Of a DNA stretch of 11,771 bases, positions 1 to 6,743 are shown in pieces (the first letter of the stretch is position 1; each line of letters starts with the position of its first letter). The notes under the pieces were generated by a model, which was not told where the DNA came from, did not search any database, and was given only the letters and a program-made list of their open reading frames with translations. Source of the stretch: DASTYK01 sp964430275 (GTDB taxonomy: Bacteria; Gemmatimonadota; Gemmatimonadetes; Longimicrobiales; RSA9); the NCBI GenBank assembly GCA_964430275.1, contig CAYSGF010000062.1, forward strand, positions 1 to 11,771, given 5' to 3'. Position numbers and translations under genes: made by a program.

Positions 1-1002
1 CGGCTCCGGCTCGCGCGCCAGCTCCTGCTCGAGAGCACCCTCCTCGCCGCAGCCGGCGGCGCGCTCGGGCTCCTGCTGTCCGTCTGGGGCGTGCGCGGGC
101 TCATCAGCATGTTCCCGGCCTGGTTTCCGCGCGTGCATGAGATCGGCCTCGATGGCCGCATCCTGCTGTTCACGCTCGGCGTGACCGTCGCCGCCGGGCT
201 CGCATTCGGCATGGCGCCCGCCCTGCGTGCCGCGCGGCCGGACCTGAATGCGACGCTCCGCGAGGGCGGCGGCCGCGGCACGACGGTCGGCGGCAGGCGC
301 GGCCGCGTGCGCGCCGCGCTGGTCGTCGCCGAGGTAGCGCTCGCGCTCACGCTGCTTGTGTGCGCCGGGCTGCTCGTGCGCGGCTATCAGGTCGTCCGCT
401 CGACGGATCTCGGATTCGACACCGACGCCCTCACGCTCCGCATCAGCCTGCCAGAGACGACCCATCCCGACACGGCGCAGGTCCTCGATTTCCACGAAGC
501 GCTGCGCACGCGGCTCGCCGCTCTGCCGGGCGTGAGCGCCGTCGGCGCGAGCACGATACTGCCCATGCTGGGCGGCAGTGCCACGTACTACGACATCGCG
601 TCCAGTCCCGTGCAGGACACGACCCGCCGGCCGATCGCGCAGTTCCGCGCCGTGCTGCCCGACTACTTCGGCGTGATGGGCATCCCGGTGGTGCGCGGCC
701 GCGGCATCACGGCCGACGACAATCGCACGGGTGAGCCGGTCGTCGTGGTGAACGAGTCCTTCGTGCGCATGATGGTGCGCCAGGGGGCGCGCCTCACGCT
801 GTTGGGAGTGGTCTTCGGGCTCGCGCTGGCGGCGGCGTGCGCCCGACTGCTCTCGTTCTTCCTGTTCGGCGTGAGTCCGTTCGACGTGACCACGTTCACC
901 GCGGTCACCGCCGCGCTCGTGATCGCGGCGCTCGTCGCCTGCTGGCTGCCGACGCGGCGCGCGACGCGGGTGAGTCCGGTGATCGCGTTGCGGTCGGATT
1001 AG
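1..1002 (+). CDS. ABC transporter permease, MacB/FtsX (ADOP-type), 5'-partial, with apparent internal deletion
   Basis: This is the C-terminal 333 residues of a MacB_PCD/FtsX permease; the frame is open from base 1, so the N-terminus lies outside the window. Members of this family are inner-membrane subunits of ABC transporters or mechanotransmission complexes. Visible segments, in order, are an end-of-TM region, a TM near residues 55-75 followed by FGMAPALRAARPDLNATLREGG, a TM with VVAEVALALTLLVCAGLL near 100-118, a periplasmic MacB_PCD region ending DYFGVMGIPVVRGRG, and two closing TMs ending PTRRATRVSPVIALRSD. Family members normally have about 130-150 residues between VNESFVR and VRQGARL, comprising a periplasmic domain, one TM and a TREIGIRMALGA-type coupling helix. 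Here the two motifs are fused at about nt 770-780 (VNESFVRMMVRQGARL). The frame is kept, but one TM and the coupling helix are missing, so I infer a non-functional or altered product. The family call is firm. The deletion rests on remembered family architecture. Confidence 0.88.
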   Translation, partial: RLRLARQLLLESTLLAAAGGALGLLLSVWGVRGLISMFPAWFPRVHEIGLDGRILLFTLGVTVAAGLAFGMAPALRAARPDLNATLREGGGRGTTVGGRRGRVRAALVVAEVALALTLLVCAGLLVRGYQVVRSTDLGFDTDALTLRISLPETTHPDTAQVLDFHEALRTRLAALPGVSAVGASTILPMLGGSATYYDIASSPVQDTTRRPIAQFRAVLPDYFGVMGIPVVRGRGITADDNRTGEPVVVVNESFVRMMVRQGARLTLLGVVFGLALAAACARLLSFFLFGVSPFDVTTFTAVTAALVIAALVACWLPTRRATRVSPVIALRSD

Positions 1003-1108
1003 GGGGGTGGCGGAATTTCGACCACCGCAGGCGCAGCAGCGGGCGCAGGACACGCTGCGTTCCAGGCAAGCAGTGCGGCGTCGCTCGTGATCCGACTGGG
1101 CCAGTTCG

Positions 1109-2120
1109 CTATCGTTCGAACCGCACGATGGCGAATCCGTCGGAGCCTGCGAGATACAGCTGCGTTCCCAACATGGCGGCGGAGCCGTAGGTACCACGCT
1201 CCGGTACATCGGCTTCGACGGGTCGGGCGGTCCATGCTTCCTGGTCGATCAGATAGCCGAGCACACCCGAGCTCGGGGCAAGCAGGAAGAGCCTGTCATC
1301 GGAGGTCTGGACGATATCCCGGAACAGAGGCGACGCAAGCACACGGCCTTCGAAGCCTTCATTGACTCTGCGCGCGTACTCCCGCGCGTTCGCCACGATT
1401 TCAATGGGCAAGGGCCGAACGGTTTGGAAATCGCCGTTCTTGCCGTACAGCACGAGGGCGCCGGTATAGTTGTCCAGAACCACATAACCCTCAGCGGTCG
1501 GCACCACGACGTCGAACGCCATCGGATTCTTGCTGGTGCCCAGGGACTCATGATCCCCGACAATCTGCTGCGGCCTCCGAAGGGCAAAGGAGTCGGGCCC
1601 CATCATACCTACTGCGTATGCGCCGGAACTCGGCGCCGCGGTCTGCAGCACGCGGCCGTGCCCCGTTGCGAGGCCGAGACCACCAGTCGCGGCGACAGGC
1701 AGTTGAGTCCGGTAACTGCCACCGTCGTCGAACACGGAAATCCTGCCATTGCCCGCATCCAGCACGTAGATAGCGCCATCGTTGTACGCTACTGCGGCGG
1801 GACGGGCGAGCTCGCCGGGTCCGCTGCCAGCGCGGCCGAACTGCTTGATCAATCCTGAACGCGGAATTCAGGACGACGACCGAGTTGCCGATCATGTCAG
1901 GAACGAGCAGGGTGCTGTCCATGGCTACGATATCGCCGGGCATGCCGATCCCGTCTGCTGCTGCCCCATCCGCGATCGTCAAGGGAACGGTCCGCAATGT
2001 CGCCAGGATCGGCTGCTGCTCCAGCAGCCGGATCGCGACGGAGTCTCGTGTGCACGCGACCGGGATACTCACGGCCAGCGTGACGAGGCACAGCGCATAC
2101 ACTGAGCTATTCTCGCACAA
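1109..2120 (-). pseudogene. 6-bladed beta-propeller lipoprotein gene, broken by a 1-nt frameshift
   Basis: Two overlapping minus-strand frames together encode one propeller protein. The upstream frame (from TTG at 2120) gives a hydrophobic leader ending SIPVAC, a possible but imperfect lipobox, then a propeller start ending VVVLNSAFR. The protein continues in the next frame as LIKQFGRAGSGPGEL, a GRxGxGPGEF-type signature of 6-bladed propellers, and runs to a TAG at 1109-1111 through repeated blades such as GAIYVLDAGNGRISVFD. Removing one base near 1850-1868 (for example one A in AGGATTG) gives a single 336-residue frame, close to the 342 residues of the propeller at 2926. TTG at 2120 is chosen because GGGAGGAG lies 6 nt upstream; an in-frame ATG at 2165 has no such site. 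The downstream piece alone (1109-1852) would be a leaderless 247-residue protein. A sequencing error is possible. The function of these exported propellers is unknown. Confidence 0.75.
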
Positions 2121-2454
2121 GGACAGCTCCTCCCGCCTCAAGCTTGATTCATGCGAGACAAACACGCGGAGCGCTGATCTACGTCACGTTCGGCGGGCTC
2201 GGTGAGCTCCGTTGGCCGGTCCGGGCGTACGCCGGCCGGCAAGGCTGCTCCCCCAATCGTGGTCGGAAAGATCGACGGTTCAGAACGCGTTCTCTCGCGA
2301 GGCGTCCGATTCCGTGAAGCCAGTCGGATCCAGGATGATGGAATTCTTGCTAACTGTCGGCTGCAAACTCTTGATGGTCAAGCCCGGGGGGGGGTACGGT
2401 TCGTAACGCGCGGCGTGGGCCACCCCCGTTCTCAAGTTCACATCGGAGGACCCT
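2121..2454. other. Divergent intergenic region
   Basis: This 334-nt stretch separates the minus-strand propeller from the plus-strand Cys-rich gene and must hold the promoters for both. I see no convincing gene: the plus-strand frames that cross it (for example from 2202 or 2212) have no ribosome site and no recognisable protein. It holds a 12-bp palindrome, AGAACGCGTTCT, at 2282-2293, a run of nine G at 2386-2394, and a good ribosome site (GGAGGA, 2445-2450) for the gene at 2455. No strong -35/-10 pair stands out in either direction. Confidence 0.6.
2386..2394 (+). repeat. Poly-G tract, nine G
   Basis: An uninterrupted run of nine G (within AGCCCGGGGGGGGGTACGG) lies 61 nt upstream of the ATG at 2455. 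Runs of this length in promoter regions can vary in length by slipped-strand mispairing. Whether that happens here cannot be told from one sequence. Confidence 0.8.
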
Positions 2455-2880
2455 ATGAGAGCACAAGCGACGATGTTCGTTCTGGCACTGGGCCTGCTGC
2501 TGGCGTATCCCGCCCCGGCTGCTGCGCAGTGCACGATGAAGTGTCAGTGTCTTCCCGGCGATGGCTGCGGCTGTATGTCGCAAGGAGGGTTTGGCGGTAC
2601 GTGCACTGCGACCGCCATCGCATGCTTCGTTGGGGAATGCATGGGGTTTGCGGTCTATACTGCCGCAGACGGTAGTCCGGTCCGGTTCGCTTTTGCCGAT
2701 GACGGCCACAAACAGTTCGCCTACCCAGCGGCAAGCGCCTTTGTGACATGGTCGGTGTCCGAGTCGCCATCGAGCCGCAGCGGACTGGTCGTTCGCCGTT
2801 GTGCATCGCACGTGCCCCGATACTACAGTTCCGTCGAAGCACGGCAGGTGCGTGAACGATCGAGAGAACTCGTGATCTAG
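2455..2880 (+). CDS. Exported cysteine-rich protein of unknown function
   Basis: A 141-residue protein that I do not recognise. It starts at an ATG with GGAGGA four nt upstream. Residues 1-24 form a clear Sec signal peptide with a hydrophobic core LALGLLLAY and an AxA-type site, APAAA before Q25. The start of the mature region is dense in cysteine: eight Cys between residues 26 and 62 (26, 30, 32, 38, 40, 50, 57, 62), with glycine-rich spacers such as GDGCGCMSQGGFGG. The C-terminal half is ordinary, with one more Cys near 111. After export, the Cys-rich part could form disulfides or bind metal; both are inferences. It ends 45 nt before the propeller at 2926 with no terminator between them, so the two are probably co-transcribed. 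GC content is below that of the flanking pump operon. The signal peptide and ribosome site make a real gene likely. Confidence 0.75.
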   Translation: MRAQATMFVLALGLLLAYPAPAAAQCTMKCQCLPGDGCGCMSQGGFGGTCTATAIACFVGECMGFAVYTAADGSPVRFAFADDGHKQFAYPAASAFVTWSVSESPSSRSGLVVRRCASHVPRYYSSVEARQVRERSRELVI

Positions 2881-2925
2881 CTATTCGATTGATCAGGTGG
2901 CCCGTCCCGCGCGAAGGAGGTCCAC

Positions 2926-3954
2926 ATGAGAGCATGTGCACTGTGCATTCCCGTCGCCGCATTGTTCGCGGCTCCACTGCTGTCCGTCGCCCAGCAGATC
3001 CCGATCCAGCGGTCGACCCAACCGAGCGTGACGCTTACGCTGCGCCAGATGCTGCGCATCGGCTCTCTCAACGGCGAACACGATGCGTTCGGCAGAATCA
3101 TGAGTGTGGACATGTTGAGCTCCGGTGCGCTCGTGGTGGCAGACGATATGAACCATCGCGTGAGCGTCTTTGATTCAACCGGGGAATACGTGGGCGACCT
3201 CGGGCGCCCTGGCCGCGGCCCCGGTGAGTTTCAGTCGCCGTGGCGCATCGCGGTGGATGCGAGCGACACCATCTTCATATGGGATGCAGCCGCTGCACGG
3301 GTGAGTGTGTATGGACCCGATCTGGAGCACGCTCGAGACTTTCGCGTGCCAGCACACTGGCTGATCAACAGCATCGTTTTCCATGACGACGGCGACCTGA
3401 TCGTCGCAGCGTATGGCCATGGGGAGGCCGCCGGCATCCACCAGCTCAGCAGATCGGGAGAACTCGAGAGGACGTTCGGGCCGACGATCGTCGACGACCC
3501 GGACCTCGGCAACTATGGCCCGAGTCTTCTGGGAGGCACCATGACTCGAAGCGCGACCGGCCTGGTGTACTCCCAGAAGAGTCCCTATAGCATCACTTTC
3601 ATGACATCGGCGGGTGAAGCGAGACGTGAGTGCACGGGCGACAGTGACTGGACTACCGATCCGGCAAGCGTTGTAATGATCACTGAGCAGGGGCAGGGTC
3701 TGGACTGGGGGCGTTACGTGCATTCGGCAAACATCATGGCGATCGAGCCCGACCTGTATCTGAATGTCATCAGCGACCCGGTCAACGATCGACGAGTTCT
3801 CGACCTCCTCACTGATGACTGCGCACTGGTCAAACGACATATCCTGAATGAGCCTCTATCCCTGCATCGGGCGAGACGCGGGATCATTCTGGCTGTCCAG
3901 AACGTCGAGTATCCGGAAGTCATCGTTTTCCGCGCAGGTGTATCGCGCAACTGA
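2926..3954 (+). CDS. Secreted 6-bladed beta-propeller protein
   Basis: A 342-residue exported propeller. The ATG at 2926 follows AAGGAGG at 2914-2920. A Sec signal peptide covers about residues 1-22 (core IPVAALFAAPLL, cleavage near SVA/QQ). Blade motifs follow: GALVVADDMNHRVSVFDSTG, the family signature GRPGRGPGEF at 93-102, then IAVDASDTIFIWDAAAARVSVY, and weaker repeats to the C-terminus. This is the NHL-like/DUF5128-type fold described as a 6-bladed beta-propeller and common in Bacteroidetes and Gemmatimonadota. No catalytic residues are known or visible, so a binding or scaffold role in the periplasm or at the surface is likely. Unlike the propellers at 1109-2120 and 4821-6002 it has no lipobox, so it should be soluble after export. 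It probably forms an operon with the Cys-rich gene just upstream, and a hairpin follows within 10 nt of its stop. Confidence 0.88.
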   Translation: MRACALCIPVAALFAAPLLSVAQQIPIQRSTQPSVTLTLRQMLRIGSLNGEHDAFGRIMSVDMLSSGALVVADDMNHRVSVFDSTGEYVGDLGRPGRGPGEFQSPWRIAVDASDTIFIWDAAAARVSVYGPDLEHARDFRVPAHWLINSIVFHDDGDLIVAAYGHGEAAGIHQLSRSGELERTFGPTIVDDPDLGNYGPSLLGGTMTRSATGLVYSQKSPYSITFMTSAGEARRECTGDSDWTTDPASVVMITEQGQGLDWGRYVHSANIMAIEPDLYLNVISDPVNDRRVLDLLTDDCALVKRHILNEPLSLHRARRGIILAVQNVEYPEVIVFRAGVSRN

Positions 3955-3960
3955 CTGGCA

Positions 3961-3985
3961 CCCCGCCGGGGCTTCTCCGGCGGGG
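3961..3985 (+). terminator. GC-rich stem-loop after the propeller gene
   Basis: CCCCGCCGG (3961-3969) pairs perfectly with CCGGCGGGG (3977-3985) around a 7-nt loop, starting 7 nt after the TGA stop. It lacks a T-run, so classical intrinsic termination is uncertain. It may act as a 3' stabilising hairpin or, as in other GC-rich bacteria, as a terminator without a U-tract. Confidence 0.6.
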
Positions 3986-4070
3986 CGCGCGCCTTCGTTC
4001 ACCGGCAGAACCTGGCGCAGAACCGGAACCAACCTGGAGCGTTAGTGCTCCGACGCATCCTGATGGCGCA

Positions 4071-4579
4071 ACATGGAAACGGCCGAATGAAGGTCTACCC
4101 GCCGCCGCTGCGCACGGCACATCTTGCAGGAACCGGCCGCACCCCTGCTCGGCCTTCCAGACCGTTTGATCACCAGCTCGAGCCAAGAATGACACTCCAT
4201 AAGCGTTTTATCCTTTTCGCTGCTGCCGCTCTGGTCCTGGCTCAATCCGCGATCGCGATCTATGCGCGCATCGGGGAGCGCGACGAGGCCGCTGGCGGGG
4301 TCCTCGGCGATTCGTCGGCGGCGTTGCCGGACGTCTCGGCTACGGCCGCATTCTCGACGAACCAGCCGATACCCGTGGAAGGCGCGACGGTCCTGCTCGA
4401 CACATTGGTCCTCCATGTCCGTGCCGAAGGCCAGGCGGCGGCGTGGCGGCAAACGACGGTGCTCGCGCAGGTCGCCGGTCAGGTGCAGCGCGTTCTGGTG
4501 GCGGAGAATCGTGCGATCGGACCCGGCACGCCGCTCGTCGTGATCGATTCGACCGAGTATGCGCTGGCAGCGGCGAAGG
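4071..4579 (+). repeat. Direct repeat, left copy (5' part of the adaptor gene)
   Basis: This segment matches 7315-7816 in the same orientation. The match covers the adaptor gene's upstream region and first ~130 codons. From about 4350 to 4579 I count seven mismatches in roughly 230 nt (about 97% identity). Upstream of the start codon the match is clearly looser, with small indels. The break lies just after GCGCTGGCAGCGGCGAAGGCG at about 4579. Confidence 0.9.
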
Positions 4580-4707
4580 CGTGCGCTCGGTCACGCGGTG
4601 GCGCGGCGTCTAGGGAGCGCGTGCACGCTGCTACCGTGCGCTGCGCCTTCGATTCACTCCGCAACGGATGCGGGTCGACTTCGCCGCTTTCGACGCTACC
4701 ACGGTAG
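4189..4707 (+). pseudogene. Truncated duplicate of the RND periplasmic adaptor gene
   Basis: A 172-residue frame starting MTLHKRFILFAAAA. About the first 131 residues match the complete adaptor at 7427 almost throughout: N-terminal membrane anchor/signal, linker FSTNQPIPVEGA, and the first half of the lipoyl (barrel-sandwich) domain, VLAQVAGQVQRVLVAENRAIGPG. The match stops at EYALAAAKA, at the base of the alpha-hairpin, and the last ~41 residues are unrelated and arginine/serine-rich. The hairpin, second lipoyl half, beta-barrel and membrane-proximal domains are missing, so it cannot work as an adaptor by itself. ATG 4189 is chosen because it aligns with ATG 7430 of the full gene; an upstream start at 4045 would add 48 residues with no counterpart. 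Neither copy has a good ribosome site. It could still be expressed and might interfere with the intact adaptor, but a relic is more likely. Confidence 0.85.
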
Positions 4708-4736
4708 GCGGAAGCTGGCGGATGATGCGCAAACTC

Positions 4737-4766
4737 TTGCGTCGTGAGCGGCCGCTGACCTATACT
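4737..4766 (+). promoter_or_regulatory. Candidate sigma-70-type promoter for the third propeller/peptide cassette
   Basis: TTGCGT (4737-4742) and TATACT (4761-4766) are separated by 18 nt. The -10 matches five of six consensus positions; the -35 matches only the TTG. It lies just after the truncated adaptor copy and 54 nt before the GTG at 4821. It also places the in-frame ATG at 4668 upstream of the transcript. Confidence 0.45.
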
Positions 4767-4820
4767 GGTCTCAGGCTAGATTGTAAGTCACAATCGCGCG
4801 GCCACCCTGCCTGCTGCGCG

Positions 4821-6002
4821 GTGATATTCCACCTTTCTGTCCGTGGGTCTCCATTGCGTTGGGGCGTCGTCTCACTTGTCGCCATTGCTGCGTGCCAGCA
4901 GCAGTCCGAAGCCGAGCGGCTCATTGCACGCACCGCAGCGGATTCAGCGATAGCGGCGTACAGGGCAGCGCCCGTAGAGCAAACGAGTGCAACAACGCAG
5001 GTTCACGACACGGCAAGCCGCCGGCATAGCGGAAGTCGGCCGTTCGGGAGCACGCGGTCCGACTCGCTCCTGACGCCTCTCCGTTCATTCGGGGACACAG
5101 CCGCGTTTGGACGAGTCTCATCTGTAAGCGTCAACGGCGATCGAATCTGGATCACGGACCGATTGATGTCGCCGCATGTCTCGATACTGGACCGCTCGGA
5201 AGGGCACGTTCTCGCCAGCTTCGGCCGCGAAGGAGAAGGGCCACGCGAGTTTCGGGATCCGGTCCTCGTCGAGGTGTACGACGACCACAGAGCCCTGCTC
5301 TATGACTTTCAGTTGCGAAGGTTGACACGTGTGGATATCCGCGCGGACGATCTTGTCGTCGATCAGCTACGACTGGATTTCGGCGTTTCACTATTGAACC
5401 CTGTCCTGACGGACAGCCTGATCATAACGAACGGTCTGTTCGCCGAACATGCGCTCGTCATTGTTGAACGATCCGATGGATCGGTTCGGAAGATTGCGGG
5501 GAGTCCGCCTCATCCGTTGGAGACCGTCGAGCTAGCGGTTGCTGCGAGACTCATGAATCGCAGCTTTCTAGCCGCTAATCCGGATGGAACGAGGCTCGCG
5601 CTCGCCTACCAGTTCGCTCCGAAGGTTGACTTCTTCGATCGTGCGGGGCAGCAGTATGCGACTGCATCTGGCCCACGCGACCTGGAACTTCGATGGCGTG
5701 TTGATCGGAATCGCTTCTTCTGGGAAGATGGCAACGAATCCGGATACGTCGGTTTGGCCGCCGACAATGATTATGTGTACGGCTTGTTCTGCCGCTGCCG
5801 TCTCGGCGACGATTCTCCGCCACCCCCTCTCCTTCATATCTATCAGTGGGACGGCACGTTCGTGGGTGAGTGGGCGTTCACAACCGTCGTGCGCGGCATC
5901 GCAATTGATGCGCGCGATCCTGACTACATCATCGGCGTGATAGAAGATCCGTACCCGCGCTTCGCGGAGTTCCGTTCACCGGTGGGGCAGCAATATGAAT
6001 GA
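4821..6002 (+). CDS. 6-bladed beta-propeller lipoprotein
   Basis: A 393-residue protein if started at GTG 4821, with stop TGA at 6000-6002. The leader has basic residues, then VVSLVAIAAC: IAAC is a good lipobox, so lipidation at Cys25 and membrane anchoring are predicted. TTG 4854 would give a shorter leader with the same lipobox. Neither start has a strong ribosome site. An ATG at 4668 is in frame but would add an unrelated tail and lies upstream of the candidate promoter. A ~90-residue Ala/Thr/Ser/Arg-rich linker follows Cys25. The propeller then begins with FGRVSSVSVNGDRIWITDR and carries the family signature FGREGEGPREF near residues 133-143. Later blades include VDFFDRAGQQY and LLHIYQWDGTFVGEW, and a CRC pair lies near residue 330. 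No enzymatic residues are recognisable. Two small Cys-rich peptide genes follow on the same strand (gap 185 nt), which suggests a functional link. Confidence 0.82.
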   Translation: MIFHLSVRGSPLRWGVVSLVAIAACQQQSEAERLIARTAADSAIAAYRAAPVEQTSATTQVHDTASRRHSGSRPFGSTRSDSLLTPLRSFGDTAAFGRVSSVSVNGDRIWITDRLMSPHVSILDRSEGHVLASFGREGEGPREFRDPVLVEVYDDHRALLYDFQLRRLTRVDIRADDLVVDQLRLDFGVSLLNPVLTDSLIITNGLFAEHALVIVERSDGSVRKIAGSPPHPLETVELAVAARLMNRSFLAANPDGTRLALAYQFAPKVDFFDRAGQQYATASGPRDLELRWRVDRNRFFWEDGNESGYVGLAADNDYVYGLFCRCRLGDDSPPPPLLHIYQWDGTFVGEWAFTTVVRGIAIDARDPDYIIGVIEDPYPRFAEFRSPVGQQYE

Positions 6003-6187
6003 TCCGCTCGGATTCAAGAGCAGCAGCTGCAGTCGAACGGACCTCTGTTCTGTGGGATTCTGCCGACCAGTTGGTAGGTGACACTGCAAGATTACGCGCA
6101 CCGCCAAGCGTGATCCGCGACCGACTGAAGCACCGGGATGCCTGCTGTCGCAACTCAGCGCAGTCCAATCGAAAGGGGGTGGTGAGA

Positions 6188-6403
6188 ATGACGCTTTCAC
6201 GCCTTGGCTGCATTAGTGCTGTGGTTCTCGGAGTATCGGCAGTACCTCTTTCGGCGGGAACCTCCGTCTCCGCACCGGTCGAACTCAATGGTGCCTGTGG
6301 TCAAGCCACGTCGTGCCGACAGACGTTGAACTACATCTGTTCGACGTACCACAACGACCATCATGATTACAATTGCGCTAGCGGATGCGAGAATGACCAG
6401 TAG
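6188..6403 (+). CDS. Small exported cysteine-rich peptide, copy 1
   Basis: A 71-residue protein. ATG 6188 is preceded by a strong purine-rich site, AGGGGGTGG. Residues 1-24 look like a Sec signal (R5, core ISAVVLGVSAVPLSAG), leaving about 47 residues. The mature part has five Cys at 37, 43, 51, 63 and 67 (C-x5-C-x7-C-x11-C-x3-C) and ends GCENDQ. It has the same length as the peptide at 6528, no gaps, and 43 of 71 identical residues. Between the third and fourth Cys it carries YHNDHHDYN with three His, which copy 2 lacks. I do not recognise the family. The set-up (exported Cys-rich peptide next to a 6-bladed propeller) recalls NVEALA peptides of Bacteroidetes, but the motif itself is absent. 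No RiPP maturase is in the window. A bacteriocin-like, metal-binding or signalling role is possible, without direct evidence. Confidence 0.82.
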   Translation: MTLSRLGCISAVVLGVSAVPLSAGTSVSAPVELNGACGQATSCRQTLNYICSTYHNDHHDYNCASGCENDQ

Positions 6404-6445
6404 GAGCACCTGAGCCAACGGATGTGCAGCTCTTCTTCATCGGCA

Positions 6446-6465
6446 ACAGGCTTCCCGGTGCCTGT
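6446..6465 (+). other. Small hairpin between the two peptide genes
   Basis: ACAGGC (6446-6451) pairs with GCCTGT (6460-6465) around an 8-nt loop in the 124-nt gap between the peptide genes. No T-run follows. It could reduce read-through or stabilise the upstream message, but a six-base stem may also be chance. Confidence 0.3.
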
Positions 6466-6527
6466 CGGGTGACAGAAGTGATGTGATGACCACCATCCCT
6501 CACAGCCATCAGCTTCATGGAGGAAGG

Positions 6528-6743
6528 ATGAATATCAAGCGCCTTTGTGAGATCGGGGCGGTGACATTGGGCCTATCGGCTGCGCCGCTGTCGGCGGGAA
6601 GCTCCGTGCTTGCACCCGTTGAGCTCACTGGTGCGTGTGGTCAGGCGACACGGTGCCACCGCAGCTTTGCATATATCTGCTCAACAGCCATTGGCGACCT
6701 TATGGGCTATGATTGCTACGAAGGGTGCTGGAACGACCAGTAA
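6528..6743 (+). CDS. Small exported cysteine-rich peptide, copy 2
   Basis: A 71-residue paralogue of the peptide at 6188, with the same length and cysteine positions (37, 43, 51, 63, 67). Most conserved are the processing region PLSAG-S-V-AP, then VEL-GACGQAT-C, YICST, and the C-terminal Y-C--GC-NDQ. The loop between the third and fourth Cys differs most (AIGDLMGYD here) and lacks the His residues of copy 1. The start is ATG 6528, just after GGAGGAAGG; the spacing is short, but the start aligns exactly with copy 1. An in-frame GTG at 6483 would add a 15-residue non-signal extension and is less likely. A Sec signal of ~24 residues is predicted (core AVTLGLSAAPLSAG). The strong conservation around the putative cleavage site and the Cys framework suggests selection on a processed, folded exported product. 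Function unknown. Confidence 0.8.
   Translation: MNIKRLCEIGAVTLGLSAAPLSAGSSVLAPVELTGACGQATRCHRSFAYICSTAIGDLMGYDCYEGCWNDQ

Noticed and set aside
1424..1858. A 144-codon plus-strand frame within the minus-strand propeller
   Set aside because: It is the antisense shadow of the propeller blades, whose family signatures are on the minus strand.
2282..2293. 12-bp palindrome AGAACGCGTTCT, sharing TCAGAACGCG with the sequence near the palindrome at 7266
   Set aside because: About three perfect 12-bp palindromes are expected by chance in this window, and a shared 10-mer is also expected; not enough to call a common operator.
2202..2675. A 157-codon plus-strand frame upstream of and overlapping the Cys-rich gene
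   Set aside because: No ribosome site or recognisable protein, and it overlaps in another frame a gene with a strong ribosome site and signal peptide.
6188..6743. The peptides as lasso peptide or lanthipeptide precursors
   Set aside because: No maturation enzyme, protease or dedicated ABC exporter is in the window, and the N-terminus looks like a Sec signal rather than a RiPP leader.
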